A DNA stretch of 46,294 nt from Candidatus Melainabacteria bacterium (GTDB taxonomy: Bacteria > Cyanobacteriota > Vampirovibrionia > LMEP-6097), in assembly GCA_018695135.1 (NCBI GenBank), contig JABHOV010000024.1, positions 1-46,294 on the forward strand, given 5' to 3'. Position numbers and translations under genes: made by a program. Below the pieces are notes generated by a model. That model ran no database searches. It was not told where the DNA came from and saw nothing but the letters and a program-made list of their open reading frames with translations. Each line of letters starts with the position of its first letter. The stretch's first letter is position 1. Positions 7,626 through 15,659 of this stretch are shown piece after piece.

Positions 7626-8126
7626 TCAATTTGATTAACATCGAAGCATGACATAAACGAATTTTCAAAAAAGCAATCTCCGCAAAGTGTTCAGCTTCTA
7701 TGAAGCTGGGTTTTACCAACTTTGCTACAAAACCTTTTTTGAGAAATTGTTTATGCCATACTTCTGTATTTGCGAAACAACAATAAATAACGTTTTGCCT
7801 TAATTAACGCCTATTTAGCAAAATCAACATAACAATAGTCATTAACTGGCCCAAAATAGACTATAGAATGTTCAAAACTTGTCAATAATTAATTCGTATT
7901 ACATTAATAAAGAGCTCTTGGGCCAGTTATCTACATTATTAACAAAGTTCTGTAAACTTATGAACATGTATATTTCCCTTTATTAACAGGCTATAATAGA
8001 GTTGTCTACAGCTCTAAAGCTCCTCTACTAATACTATTTATTTATATATAAAGATAGATATCAGATAGAAAGAAGAAAACCAGTTTCAATTAAAAAGGTT
8101 ATGATTTAAAGAGATCAGGATAAATT
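7626..8126. other. candidate replication origin upstream of dnaN (non-coding, AT-rich)
   Basis: About 500 bases with no credible ORF. Between 7927 and 8010 there are five same-strand 9-mers close to the DnaA box TTATCCACA: TTATCTACA (7927-7935), TTATTAACA (7936-7944), TTATGAACA (7958-7966), TTATTAACA (7980-7988) and TTGTCTACA (8002-8010). A very AT-rich tract (ACTATTTATTTATATATAAA, from 8032) follows, resembling a duplex-unwinding element. An inverted repeat TAACTGGCCCAA / TTGGGCCAGTTA (7843-7854, 7918-7929) flanks the cluster. In many cyanobacteria oriC lies just upstream of dnaN, so an origin here is plausible but unproven. Confidence 0.5.
7682..7725. terminator. stem-loop downstream of cysC
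   Basis: Outer arms GCAAAGT / ACTTTGC and inner arms CAGCTTC-TAT-GAAGCTG. A TTTTTT run lies about 10 bases after the stem (7735-7740). It could terminate cysC transcription 57 bases past the stop, or be another member of the palindromic repeats seen through the window. Confidence 0.45.
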
Positions 8127-9275
8127 ATGAAATTAAAAGTACCAAAGACAATTTTAGATAAGGCGATAAAAGCAGTTTCAAAAGCTGTCCCAAGCAAAGG
8201 GGTTCAGCCGATTTTGAATAATATATTATTAGAAAATTCAAATGGGCATTTAAAACTAAACGCCACAGATCTTGATTTTACGATTGAAGCAATAATTCCT
8301 TCAACTAACGAAATCGAGGGTTCAATAACTATTTCAGCTCGCAAGCTTGAAGAGGTTGTTAGTAAATTAGAAGAAGATGATGTGATGATTAGCGTTGATC
8401 CTGAAACAAACAAAACTAATCTTCTTTGTAGACATTCTAATTTTGATTTAGTTGGAGTTGCTTCTGATGATTTTCCTAGAATCGAAAAAGAAGAATCTAG
8501 TTCATTTGTCACAATTAATAAAGACAAACTTTCTAGAATTCTTGATTTAGTTCAATTCTCAGCTTCAAAATATGACCTTAATAATATACTGGGCGGTGTT
8601 TATTTAGCCATAAGAGAAGATACTGAATCTGGCGAAACTGTTTTTGAATTTGCTGCAACTGATGGTAATAGACTTTCTAGCTATGAACTAGTTCTAGACA
8701 AGGATTCAGCAAGCTCTAACTTTAGCCGTAAAGAAGTTGTCGTACCCCTTAGAGTAATTCTTGATATACAAAAAATTCTTGATACTAGTGTTGATGAAGA
8801 AATCAGAATTAGCTTCTTGACTAATAAAATAATTTTCTTTACTCAGGATAGATACATTATTTCAAGACTACTTGAAGGTACTTATCCTCGTTACAAACAA
8901 CTTATTCCAGAAGGGCAGGACAAGATAGCCCAAGTTAACCGTAAAGAGTTGGTCTCGTGCCTTGAGAGGGTTGCTGTGATGGCAAATGAGATTACTAACC
9001 TGGTTAAATTATCATTCAAGGATGGCAGCCTGGAGATTGAATCAAGTAATCAAGATTTTGGTAAAGCTGCTGACAATATTGATATTGAATATATTGGCGA
9101 ACCAGTTGATATTTATTTCAATGTTAAGTATTTAGTTGAGCCTTTGAAGCATATTAATTCGGAGAATATACAAATCTCAATGATTGGTTCTTTGAATCCA
9201 GCTTTGATAAAGCCGATATCAGACGAAAACTATCTACATTTGATAATGCCTATTAAGCATGAATCAAACGCCTAA
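8127..9275 (+). CDS. dnaN: DNA polymerase III beta subunit (sliding clamp)
   Basis: 382 aa, typical for the three-domain clamp that tethers the replicative polymerase. Domain 1 opens MKLKVPKTILDKAIKAVSKAVPSKG-type with PILNNILLE, domain 2 has AATDGNRLS (the conserved clamp TDGhRL element), and the C-terminus ends in YLHLIMPIKHE in place of the usual YvvMPmR(I/L). An AGGA precedes the start (GATCAGGATAAATTATG). It follows the candidate origin; dnaA is not in the window. Confidence 0.95.
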   Translation: MKLKVPKTILDKAIKAVSKAVPSKGVQPILNNILLENSNGHLKLNATDLDFTIEAIIPSTNEIEGSITISARKLEEVVSKLEEDDVMISVDPETNKTNLLCRHSNFDLVGVASDDFPRIEKEESSSFVTINKDKLSRILDLVQFSASKYDLNNILGGVYLAIREDTESGETVFEFAATDGNRLSSYELVLDKDSASSNFSRKEVVVPLRVILDIQKILDTSVDEEIRISFLTNKIIFFTQDRYIISRLLEGTYPRYKQLIPEGQDKIAQVNRKELVSCLERVAVMANEITNLVKLSFKDGSLEIESSNQDFGKAADNIDIEYIGEPVDIYFNVKYLVEPLKHINSENIQISMIGSLNPALIKPISDENYLHLIMPIKHESNA

Positions 9276-9321
9276 TCCTGCAATTAGCCCGGTAAATCTT
9301 AATTTAGATTAAAATATAATC

Positions 9322-9432
9322 ATGGACAAAGAATCTCAAGACAGAGCAGCTGAATTAATTGAAGAACTTTTGTCTGGATCTGTGAGCTTAGAAACCAAGG
9401 AGCTTTTGCATAAGCTAGTTATTAGCTCATAG
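9322..9432 (+). CDS. possible small acidic protein, 36 aa
   Basis: Short ORF reading MDKESQDRAAELIEELLSGS then VSLETKELLHKLVISS. It is amphipathic-helical and acidic, like the N-terminal tail of an anti-sigma factor or a regulatory peptide, but too short for a family call. There is no Shine-Dalgarno, and TATAAT (9315-9320) lies directly before the ATG, which could instead be the promoter of the gene at 9440, seven bases after the stop. Existence uncertain. Confidence 0.3.
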   Translation: MDKESQDRAAELIEELLSGSVSLETKELLHKLVISS

Positions 9433-9439
9433 GTATAGG

Positions 9440-10861
9440 ATGGTTTTAAAGAGCGTTGATCTTAAACAGAAAATACTCCACAGTATATTAGATTTTTCTG
9501 TTCAAATTGATAGTCACAGACAATCAGGAGAGTATTCACTTACACAAATTAGTGAGATGCTTTCGCTTGCTATTGAAATTAATAATCTAATTAATGCACT
9601 TGATAAGGACGTCTCACAAAGCAAAATTGATTTACTAGAGCTCGAAATCAAAGAACGCAAAAAAATCAAAAGAGCACTCGAATTATTTTTTAGGTATAAA
9701 TCTGACCTCAATTCTATTTCAATAGACATTGGTGAAAATTTATCACAAACTAATCGTTATTTACAAAAAGGCATTGAGTATATATTTAAAAATCTTTCAC
9801 GTAGAGATTTTAAGCAAGTTGTTGCACCAAGAAAGCAAGAAACCAAAGCACAGGTTAAAGCACAAGTTCAATCAAGTCCACAAAGAAAAAAGAAAGCAGG
9901 GTCACTTGGTATTGTTGCTCCATTGATGTTTATGACCTTGGTTGTTTTTGCTGGCTTTAGTTTATACAATCTCTTTTTTGATAAATCTGCAACCAGGGTT
10001 AGTAGCCTAGTCAAGGAGTACCGTTCAGACAGGGAGCTTAGTTCTGTTGCCAGGGATAGTATCGGTAAGAGGATAGAAGTTCATGGCACCAACTCCTTAT
10101 TGAATTTATTACGAGACAATTCATCTCTCTTTAGATCTAAATACCCAAAGATCGATCTTAATGTCATTGGTGGTGACAGTGGAGAAGCGATAGAGGATTT
10201 AATTAATGGCAAAATCAATCTTGCTTCAAGCTCTAAGATTCCTAGTGTAGATGATAGGCGCAGGTCAATCAAAAACAATAGAGCAATTGCCGACCATAAG
10301 ATAGCGCTTGATTCTGTTGTAGTTTTTACACACAAATCTAATCCTGTTGAATTGATTTCTGTAGATCAGCTTAAGCAAATTTATTCTGGGAAAGTAATGA
10401 CGTGGCGGGACTTGGATTATGTCGGCATCAAAGAAAAAATAACCAGATTCTCTCTTTCTAAGCAAAGTGGTACTTATGCATTTTTTATGGAGAGGGTGAT
10501 GTTTTTAGAACCAATGCTTTCTGATGTGATTCATGTTTATAATCCAATCCAGATGCTTGATTTAGTTGCTGCCGACTCAAATGCAATTGGTTTTGCTAGC
10601 TTGAGTGCAGTGAAGGGATCGAGCCTGGTCAAGATCATCAAGATCTCATCTGTTTTTGACGAGGGAGGCTCTAGCCCACTGGATGCTAGTGGGGAAGTGG
10701 ATTTCAATGCTATTAAGCGCGGTGAGTACCCGCTTACTAGATATTTATATTTGGTTACAGCTGGACCTATCGCTGATGAAGTTGCTAAGGTGATTGATTT
10801 TATGAGATCAGAGAGAGCTCAGTTTAAGTTGCCTGATTATGGTTTAGTTGGGATTTTATAA
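9440..10861 (+). CDS. membrane-anchored PstS-like phosphate-binding protein with cytosolic helical domain
   Basis: 473 aa. Residues 1-130 are helical and charged with no signal peptide. A single membrane helix follows basic residues (KKKAGSLGIVAPLMFMTLVV, about 150-180). The periplasmic part from ~205 is a type II periplasmic binding fold of PstS kind: IEVHGTNSLLNLL, YPKIDLNVIGGDSGEAIEDLINGKINLASSS, LDSVVVFTHKSNPVELISVDQLKQIYSGKVMTW and YPLTRYLYLVT. No pstCAB permease is nearby. The topology (cytosolic helices, one TM, extracytoplasmic binding domain) suggests sensing or tethering rather than simple uptake; this is inference. Confidence 0.75.
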   Translation: MVLKSVDLKQKILHSILDFSVQIDSHRQSGEYSLTQISEMLSLAIEINNLINALDKDVSQSKIDLLELEIKERKKIKRALELFFRYKSDLNSISIDIGENLSQTNRYLQKGIEYIFKNLSRRDFKQVVAPRKQETKAQVKAQVQSSPQRKKKAGSLGIVAPLMFMTLVVFAGFSLYNLFFDKSATRVSSLVKEYRSDRELSSVARDSIGKRIEVHGTNSLLNLLRDNSSLFRSKYPKIDLNVIGGDSGEAIEDLINGKINLASSSKIPSVDDRRRSIKNNRAIADHKIALDSVVVFTHKSNPVELISVDQLKQIYSGKVMTWRDLDYVGIKEKITRFSLSKQSGTYAFFMERVMFLEPMLSDVIHVYNPIQMLDLVAADSNAIGFASLSAVKGSSLVKIIKISSVFDEGGSSPLDASGEVDFNAIKRGEYPLTRYLYLVTAGPIADEVAKVIDFMRSERAQFKLPDYGLVGIL

Positions 10862-10884
10862 AACTTAATATTATTTGGTTGGAA

Positions 10885-10919
10885 ATAATATAAGTTATTG
10901 TATCAATAACTTATATTAT
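10885..10919. promoter_or_regulatory. perfect palindrome covering the start codon of the next gene
   Basis: Arms ATAATATAAGTTATTG (10885-10900) and CAATAACTTATATTAT (10904-10919) are exact complements around a TAT loop. The last two bases of the right arm are the A and T of the ATG at 10918. It could be an operator, or in RNA a hairpin burying the start codon, and it may also mark the end of the 9440 gene 24 bases upstream. Confidence 0.6.
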
Positions 10920-11454
10920 GACTATCGCTAATGGTTTTGTAAAGAATATAGCTCTTGGAACAGGTTTGCTAACAGGTGCAATGGCTATGTCACCAGGTTC
11001 AACTAATCAAGCTTTGGCTCAAGAGCCTGTTAATCATCGTGACAATGGCAGTCAGCTTTCTACTATTGATCAAACAGATTCTGATATTGGTGAAATCAAG
11101 GCTCGAATGAAGATGGCTGATCAAATAGATGAACTTGCAGTTGCGATCCAAGAAAGCGGAGCTAAGTTTCCGCCCAAGCTCGCAATGGGTTTTGATGATT
11201 TCGCTGATGCTATGCGTACTGGTGATGAAGACAAGCTCAATGCAGAAGTAACTAAGCTTGCAGAAAATATTAAAGAAATGAAAGCTACAGAACCTGCTGG
11301 TAGTTTTTGGAATAGTGTTACGGCCAAAGGGTTAATCACCTTATTGGGTACGGTAGCTTCAGGCATAGGCTTTCTTATATTTTTTGGATATGGTCAGGAT
11401 ATGGCAGATATAATTAAATCGGTTAGGGGTGGTAGCGATAACCCTAAGAAATAG
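10918..11454 (+). CDS. exported membrane protein, function unknown
   Basis: 178 aa. The N-terminus has a signal-like segment IALGTGLLTGAMAMS and a possible cleavage site after QALA (residue 34). The middle is helical and charged (IGEIKARMKMADQIDELAVA; DDFADAMRTGDEDKLNAEVT). A C-terminal membrane helix, GLITLLGTVASGIGFLIFFG (about 134-155), is followed by a short charged tail. There is no clear Shine-Dalgarno because a palindrome fills the leader; a second Met at residue 22 is an alternative start. The 3' end overlaps queG by 11 nt, convergently. No homologue recognised. Confidence 0.6.
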   Translation: MTIANGFVKNIALGTGLLTGAMAMSPGSTNQALAQEPVNHRDNGSQLSTIDQTDSDIGEIKARMKMADQIDELAVAIQESGAKFPPKLAMGFDDFADAMRTGDEDKLNAEVTKLAENIKEMKATEPAGSFWNSVTAKGLITLLGTVASGIGFLIFFGYGQDMADIIKSVRGGSDNPKK

Positions 11455-12598
11455 AATTAGCCAAAACAATCTTGGCATTACGAATCAAGCCCTTGCGCTT
11501 GGGTCTCAATAACGGGGTTCTAGCAAATTTAATTTGAAAAATACTATCTAGTAGTTCTTCATTAATGCTATCATGTTTTTCGATTTGTTTTTTGATAGTA
11601 CTAAACGCACTAGGGTCTATGAATTTGTGTTTTTCTAATGCTGCAATCAAACTAGTTTTGTCTTTGTGTTTACCAAGTTCTAAATCTAACAGCTCGGGGA
11701 GATAGAGCCAGTGTCCAAAACCGGACTCGGGAGAAAACTCCGGGAAGCTGCTAATCGCTATTCCCTCGTCACCGTGTTTGCGATTATACGGACAAATAGT
11801 TTGACAAAGATCACAACCAAACAACCATTCGCCAATTCCTTGATGAAGCTCTTGGGGGATTTCTTCACGGTTTTCAATTGTTTGATAGCTAATGCATTTG
11901 CGCGCATCAAGCTGGTAGGGATTGGGCAAAGCGTTTGTGGGGCAGATGTCGATGCAGCGGGTACATTTACCACAATGTCCTTGTGGAGGCTCTATGGCTG
12001 AAGGGCTGAAGGGCTCTAACCTAAGCCCGTTACAGCCTTCGAGCCCTACAGCCTTCGAGCTTAACGGATCTAGAGCTAGCTCTAGATCCGTTAGTATCTC
12101 TGCAATAAAATTAAAACTACCGGTTTCTTTTGAAAGCAAGAGAGTATTTTTGCCGCGGAAACCTAAGCCTGCCTCTTTGGCAAATGATTTTTCTAGAAGC
12201 GGGACGGCATCAGTAAAAAATTTGGAATTCTTGAAAATACCCTCAAGGCTTGGATGATTAATCAGTTCTTGTATTTTTTTTCTCAATACTTTGTGATAAT
12301 CAAGCCCGGTTGCATAGGCAGCGATTCGCCCATGTTCTAGTGAGGGTCTTGGCGGGCAGGGACTATAGTAGTTGGCTGTTAGCATAATGATGGTTTTGGC
12401 TTCTTTGAGGAGTTCTTGGGGCCGGGCGTTAATGGGATTCTCTTTAAGTAGATAGTTCATATCAGCGGCAAAACCCTTTTGGCGCCACTCTATAAAATGT
12501 TGCTCAGATTTGAGTAGAGGTTTAGCGTCAATGAAGCTAATGTCATTAAAACCAATATCTTGTGCTATTTGAGTGATTTGTTCTCTATATTTCTGCAT
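11444..12598 (-). CDS. queG: epoxyqueuosine reductase, with a repeat-derived insertion
   Basis: 384 aa cobalamin- and Fe-S-dependent enzyme that reduces epoxyqueuosine in tRNA to queuosine. Asp130 in FFTDAVPLLEKSFA is the likely general acid, followed by GLGFRGKNTLLL. The two 4Fe-4S clusters use CGKCTRCIDICP (209-220) and CDLCQTICP (262-270). Between AEILTDLEL and EPPQGHCGKC, where the family has about ten residues, lie about 27 extra residues (175-201). They are encoded by a perfect palindrome and direct repeats (11997-12093). The frame and all Cys ligands are intact, so the protein probably tolerates the insert. Confidence 0.9.
   Translation of the reverse strand: MQKYREQITQIAQDIGFNDISFIDAKPLLKSEQHFIEWRQKGFAADMNYLLKENPINARPQELLKEAKTIIMLTANYYSPCPPRPSLEHGRIAAYATGLDYHKVLRKKIQELINHPSLEGIFKNSKFFTDAVPLLEKSFAKEAGLGFRGKNTLLLSKETGSFNFIAEILTDLELALDPLSSKAVGLEGCNGLRLEPFSPSAIEPPQGHCGKCTRCIDICPTNALPNPYQLDARKCISYQTIENREEIPQELHQGIGEWLFGCDLCQTICPYNRKHGDEGIAISSFPEFSPESGFGHWLYLPELLDLELGKHKDKTSLIAALEKHKFIDPSAFSTIKKQIEKHDSINEELLDSIFQIKFARTPLLRPKRKGLIRNAKIVLANSIS
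11997..12093. repeat. composite repeat with 32-bp perfect palindrome inside queG
   Basis: The palindrome at 12062-12093 consists of TAACGGATCTAGAGCT and its exact complement. Next to it are two direct copies of TACAGCCTTCGAGC (12031-12044, 12047-12060), a GGGCT/AGCCC stem (12012-12027) and a doubled GCTGAAGG (11997-12012). The whole stretch is read in frame in queG and replaces a normally short linker between the catalytic domain and the ferredoxin-like domain. Confidence 0.8.
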
Positions 12599-12652
12599 TT
12601 AACCTGTTCTTAATTCTAGCCTAGTAAGCTATGACTATCTTAGGAAACTAAT

Positions 12653-12901
12653 ATGGTTACAAACAGTAGAGCAGCATCAAGATCACGAGGTTTCGGCGAA
12701 GGCCCAAACTCTAATAGACGCTTGAACCAAAAACAACAGTTTGGTATTAATTCCAAATTTTCTGGTCAAGCAAAGGAACAAACCCCCGGAAGAGATCTTT
12801 ATGACCTAAAAACAAGACTCAAAGAGATGAGGCTCGGCCTCGATGAAGGCGCAGCAAGTAGGGGTGTTCCATTGAGTTCAAGTTATTTCGACGATTATTA
12901 G
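12653..12901 (+). CDS. small basic hypothetical protein, 82 aa
   Basis: Arg/Ser/Asn-rich N-terminal half (NSRAASRSRGFGEGPNSNRR) and a more structured helix DLYDLKTRLKEMRLGLDE, with no membrane segment. No family recognised; the disordered, positive N-terminus would suit nucleic-acid or membrane-surface binding, but this is speculation. It diverges from queG by 54 bp. Its TAG stop is in the same frame as the open reading frame running through the palindromic element just downstream (to a TAG at 13047). Confidence 0.45.
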   Translation: MVTNSRAASRSRGFGEGPNSNRRLNQKQQFGINSKFSGQAKEQTPGRDLYDLKTRLKEMRLGLDEGAASRGVPLSSSYFDDY

Positions 12902-12911
12902 ACTTATTACG

Positions 12912-13013
12912 AAAGATCCAATAGACATCCTGCAAAACCCCGTTTTGCTAGTGATGTCGACACAAAAAAGGTCGGAACGGTGCGGCGCACTAGTTCCGTT
13001 AGTAAAGATAAAG
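12912..13013. repeat. ~100-bp double-hairpin palindromic element, intergenic copy
   Basis: Hairpin 1: GACATC-CT-GCAAAAC-CCC-GTTTTGC-TAGT-GATGTC (12924-12958). Hairpin 2: CGGAACGGTGC-GGC-GCACTAGTTCCG (12973-12998). An almost identical copy lies inside nadC (15960-16060, opposite strand). Over about 98 aligned bases I count six substitutions, five of them in the two loops, plus one 2-base length difference near the left edge. Located between the 82-aa ORF and prs. Confidence 0.88.
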
Positions 13014-13051
13014 GGAACTTTCGCAGGAACTCTAATAGTTGCGATTAGATA

Positions 13052-14068
13052 TTAATCAAACAAACCAGAAACAGAATCACCAGTAAAGATTCTTCTGATG
13101 GCTTCAGCTAAAAATGGAGCAACAGAGACTTGTTTCATTTTTTTAGATTGAATCCATACCGGGTTAAGTGGGATTGAATCACATATAATGAATTCTTCAA
13201 TTGTAGATGCTTCGATACGTTCGTAAGCAGGACCCGAAAGTACTCCATGAGTAGCACAAGCATAAACTTTGAGGGCGCCTTTACTTCTGATTAGTTCAGC
13301 GGCTTTGCAAACAGTGCCTGCAGTATCAACTAAGTCATCAACAATGATTGCAATCTTGCCTTCAACGTCACCAATTACATTCATTACTTCAATAACGTTT
13401 TGCTCGTCATAAGAACGGCGCTTGTCAACAATCGCTATAGGAGCGTCACCGAGGCGCTTAGCGTAAGCTCTTGCTCTTGATACACCACCAACATCAGGCG
13501 ATACAATTACTAAATTATCAAGTCCAATAAAACGTCTGATATAGTCGTTTAGTACCGGCATAGCGCGAACATGGTCAACTAATGTGTCAAAGAACCCAAT
13601 AATTTGTTCAGAGTGAAGATCCAAGCAAAGCACTCTGTCAGCTCCAGCCTCACCAATGAGCTTAGCGACAAGCTTGGAAGTGATAGGTTCTCTTCCCGCT
13701 GCTTTTCTATCTTGCCTGGCGTATCCAAAATAAGGCATGACTACATTAATAGTTTTGGCTGATGCTCTTCTGAGCGCGTCTATAATAATTAAAAGCTCAA
13801 CAAGATTTTCGTTAACTGGTGTGTTGGTTGGTTGTATTAAGAAAACCTCACAACCTCTTACACTTTCTTGTATTTGTACATAAAGCTCACCATCAGAAAA
13901 GGGTTTGATTTTGATTTTGCCAAGTTCAAGTCCAAGTTCTTTGGCAATTTCCTTACTTAATAAGGGGTTCGCTCTACCGCTAAAGATCTTGATCTGCTTA
14001 CTATCATCAGCAGTTAATTTAGTTAAAGATTCTGGTAGTCCGAGTATATCCATAATCACTTCGCTCAT
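13052..14068 (-). CDS. prs: ribose-phosphate pyrophosphokinase
   Basis: Makes PRPP from ribose 5-phosphate and ATP for purine, pyrimidine, NAD, His and Trp synthesis. Visible: [21 protein letters not shown], the [20 protein letters not shown] region, [20 protein letters not shown] (ATP loop), [29 protein letters not shown] and the PRPP loop [12 protein letters not shown] start at the ATG at 14068 (338 aa) rather than an in-frame one at 14131. The longer form would overlap the divergent 14132 gene and span the likely promoter; a third Met is at 14053. It supplies the PRPP used by NadC, encoded nearby. Confidence 0.92.
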   Translation of the reverse strand: MSEVIMDILGLPESLTKLTADDSKQIKIFSGRANPLLSKEIAKELGLELGKIKIKPFSDGELYVQIQESVRGCEVFLIQPTNTPVNENLVELLIIIDALRRASAKTINVVMPYFGYARQDRKAAGREPITSKLVAKLIGEAGADRVLCLDLHSEQIIGFFDTLVDHVRAMPVLNDYIRRFIGLDNLVIVSPDVGGVSRARAYAKRLGDAPIAIVDKRRSYDEQNVIEVMNVIGDVEGKIAIIVDDLVDTAGTVCKAAELIRSKGALKVYACATHGVLSGPAYERIEASTIEEFIICDSIPLNPVWIQSKKMKQVSVAPFLAEAIRRIFTGDSVSGLFD

Positions 14069-14131
14069 ATATGTACATATTCTACCACGTGGGCTATACT
14101 GTTTAGAGGCTTTGCCTTTGGAGAATCTCAT

Positions 14132-14302
14132 ATGTGTCCCAATTGTGTATTAAATCAAGCAGGCGCCTGGATATGGCTAGGACCAGGTCTCGTTTGCCTT
14201 GCTTTTGCTATCATTGCAGGCTATTTTCTCTATCAAGCCAAACAATTAGGCGCTTTTGAGGGTGATGAAGAAGAAGCCAAACACATTATCTTCGAAGATT
14301 AA
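14132..14302 (+). CDS. small single-pass membrane protein, CcoS-like
   Basis: 56 aa. N-terminal MCPNCVLNQ, one membrane helix ([20 protein letters not shown], about 13-33), then the cytosolic tail [20 protein letters not shown] and FED. The tail pattern (short basic stretch, G-x-F, acidic cluster, final I-x-F/L-E/D-D) resembles CcoS, a small assembly factor of cbb3 oxidase. The CxxC at residues 2-5 is unusual, and no cco genes are nearby, so the assignment is tentative. GGAG (14120-14123) is eight bases before the ATG, a good Shine-Dalgarno. Divergent from prs. Confidence 0.6.
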   Translation: MCPNCVLNQAGAWIWLGPGLVCLAFAIIAGYFLYQAKQLGAFEGDEEEAKHIIFED

Positions 14303-14381
14303 CCTTTTCTTATTTTAAGCACAGTAGTTCATAAACTCATCTTAATCTAAAAGTGGATAAACTTACCTAGTGGATTTTACG

Positions 14382-15659
14382 ATGATTAAAAAGATTTCGT
14401 GTGTTGTAGTTTTGACGAGTTTGGTGGGTGGACTATTTAGTTCGGCCAGCGCCATTCCGATTGGTAATAATGTGGAGTTTATCCCTGATAGCAGGAGTTT
14501 GGGGCTTGGTATTATGCCGACAGACGCTAAGTTGGATGTTAATGGTCAGATCAAGATTCGTGGTGGTAATCCGCAACCTGGTTATGTGCTTACAACAGTT
14601 GGTGCTGATGGTTTAGCAACTTGGGGTCCGCTTGAAGGAGCGGCGATAGGTTTTGAGAATGTGACTTTGTCTGGTGCAACTGTAATTGGCAATGATCCAG
14701 CGAATACTCTTAATATCACTGGCACTACGACTTTTACTGGTGCGATTAATTTAACAAACGCGACTATTAGTGGTTTAGATGCTTTGACCATGACTGGACT
14801 ACTTACTTCTGGATCTATTGATACAGGGACAATTAGCGCAGAAGCTATAGTTGTATCAACTGGGGCAGGAACAATAACAGCAAATAAAATTAACTCAGCC
14901 GATGGTTCTGGTATTGAAAACCTAAACGCTTCTTTTATTAATTGGATAGATCCTATTACTAGTCTTCCTGTTCCTGCGCCAACGGCAACGCGTGCAGCAG
15001 ATGCAACACATGCTGATGCAGCAGCAGCACTAGATGCAGGTACTAATGTGGTTCTTGGCGATGTAAGTTTCGAAAACCCTTCTACTTTTGATGGTGCTGG
15101 AGTAACTTTTAATAATATGGGGAATCTAACAGCAGGTGGATTAGCTTCAGGAACAGCAGTAACCTTAGGCAATCTTGATTTTGTAGCAAGTTCTACTTTT
15201 GATGCGAGTAATATAACTAGTTTTACTTGGCCAGCTGGCTTTAGTGTACCAAGTGCAGACACTTTAACGGCTGACGCTACTGTAGCAAGCGCAACTGTTA
15301 CTACTTTATCTTTAGGGACCTCGCCAACTCAGTCTATTATTGATACAGAAGGATCTATTACTCCGAGTAGTTCTATCGTGAGAATACAGGGTGATGGCGC
15401 GCCAGTTGTTTTAGCTATAACTACCGATCAAATTGATGCAGGTACAACAGATGGTCAATTCCTTATTCTTAGAGGGATGCATGATACTTTTACTGTTACT
15501 GTGAATCATGAAACGGATGATAGCAATGCAGGAACTACAGAAGTGATATTAAACTCTGGTGTTCAATTTACCATGGGTAAAAATGACACTTTGGCTTTGA
15601 TTTATGATGCTCTTGCAAATGCATGGCTTGAAGTTTCAAGAACAGATGTTCTTAACTAA
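14382..15659 (+). CDS. secreted fibre-like / surface repeat protein
   Basis: 425 aa from the ATG at 14382; a GTG four codons earlier (14370) is an alternative. Signal peptide MIKKISCVVVLTSLVGGLFS with cleavage near ASA-IP. Next comes the module AKLDVNGQIKIRGGNPQPGY followed by VLTTVGADGLATWGP, common in phage-tail-fibre-like and bacterial surface proteins. The remainder is Thr/Ala/Ser/Asn-rich with recurring short units (ATISGLDALTMTGLLTSGSI; SFENPSTFDGAGVTFNNMGN and SNITSF...), as expected for a beta-solenoid or trimeric fibre. The C-terminal ~100 residues (VVLAITTDQIDAGTTDGQFL to WLEVSRTDV) form a capping domain. The 3' end overlaps nadC by 8 nt. Confidence 0.7.
   Translation: MIKKISCVVVLTSLVGGLFSSASAIPIGNNVEFIPDSRSLGLGIMPTDAKLDVNGQIKIRGGNPQPGYVLTTVGADGLATWGPLEGAAIGFENVTLSGATVIGNDPANTLNITGTTTFTGAINLTNATISGLDALTMTGLLTSGSIDTGTISAEAIVVSTGAGTITANKINSADGSGIENLNASFINWIDPITSLPVPAPTATRAADATHADAAAALDAGTNVVLGDVSFENPSTFDGAGVTFNNMGNLTAGGLASGTAVTLGNLDFVASSTFDASNITSFTWPAGFSVPSADTLTADATVASATVTTLSLGTSPTQSIIDTEGSITPSSSIVRIQGDGAPVVLAITTDQIDAGTTDGQFLILRGMHDTFTVTVNHETDDSNAGTTEVILNSGVQFTMGKNDTLALIYDALANAWLEVSRTDVLN

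Noticed and set aside
14069-14131. N-terminal extension of Prs from 14131
   Set aside because: It would span the divergent promoter region and the start of the 14132 gene, and adds basic residues not seen in the family.
14582-15262. 226-aa minus-strand ORF inside the fibre-like gene
   Set aside because: Shadow of the Thr/Ala/Gly-rich repeat coding on the plus strand; the plus-strand frame has a signal peptide and recognisable module.
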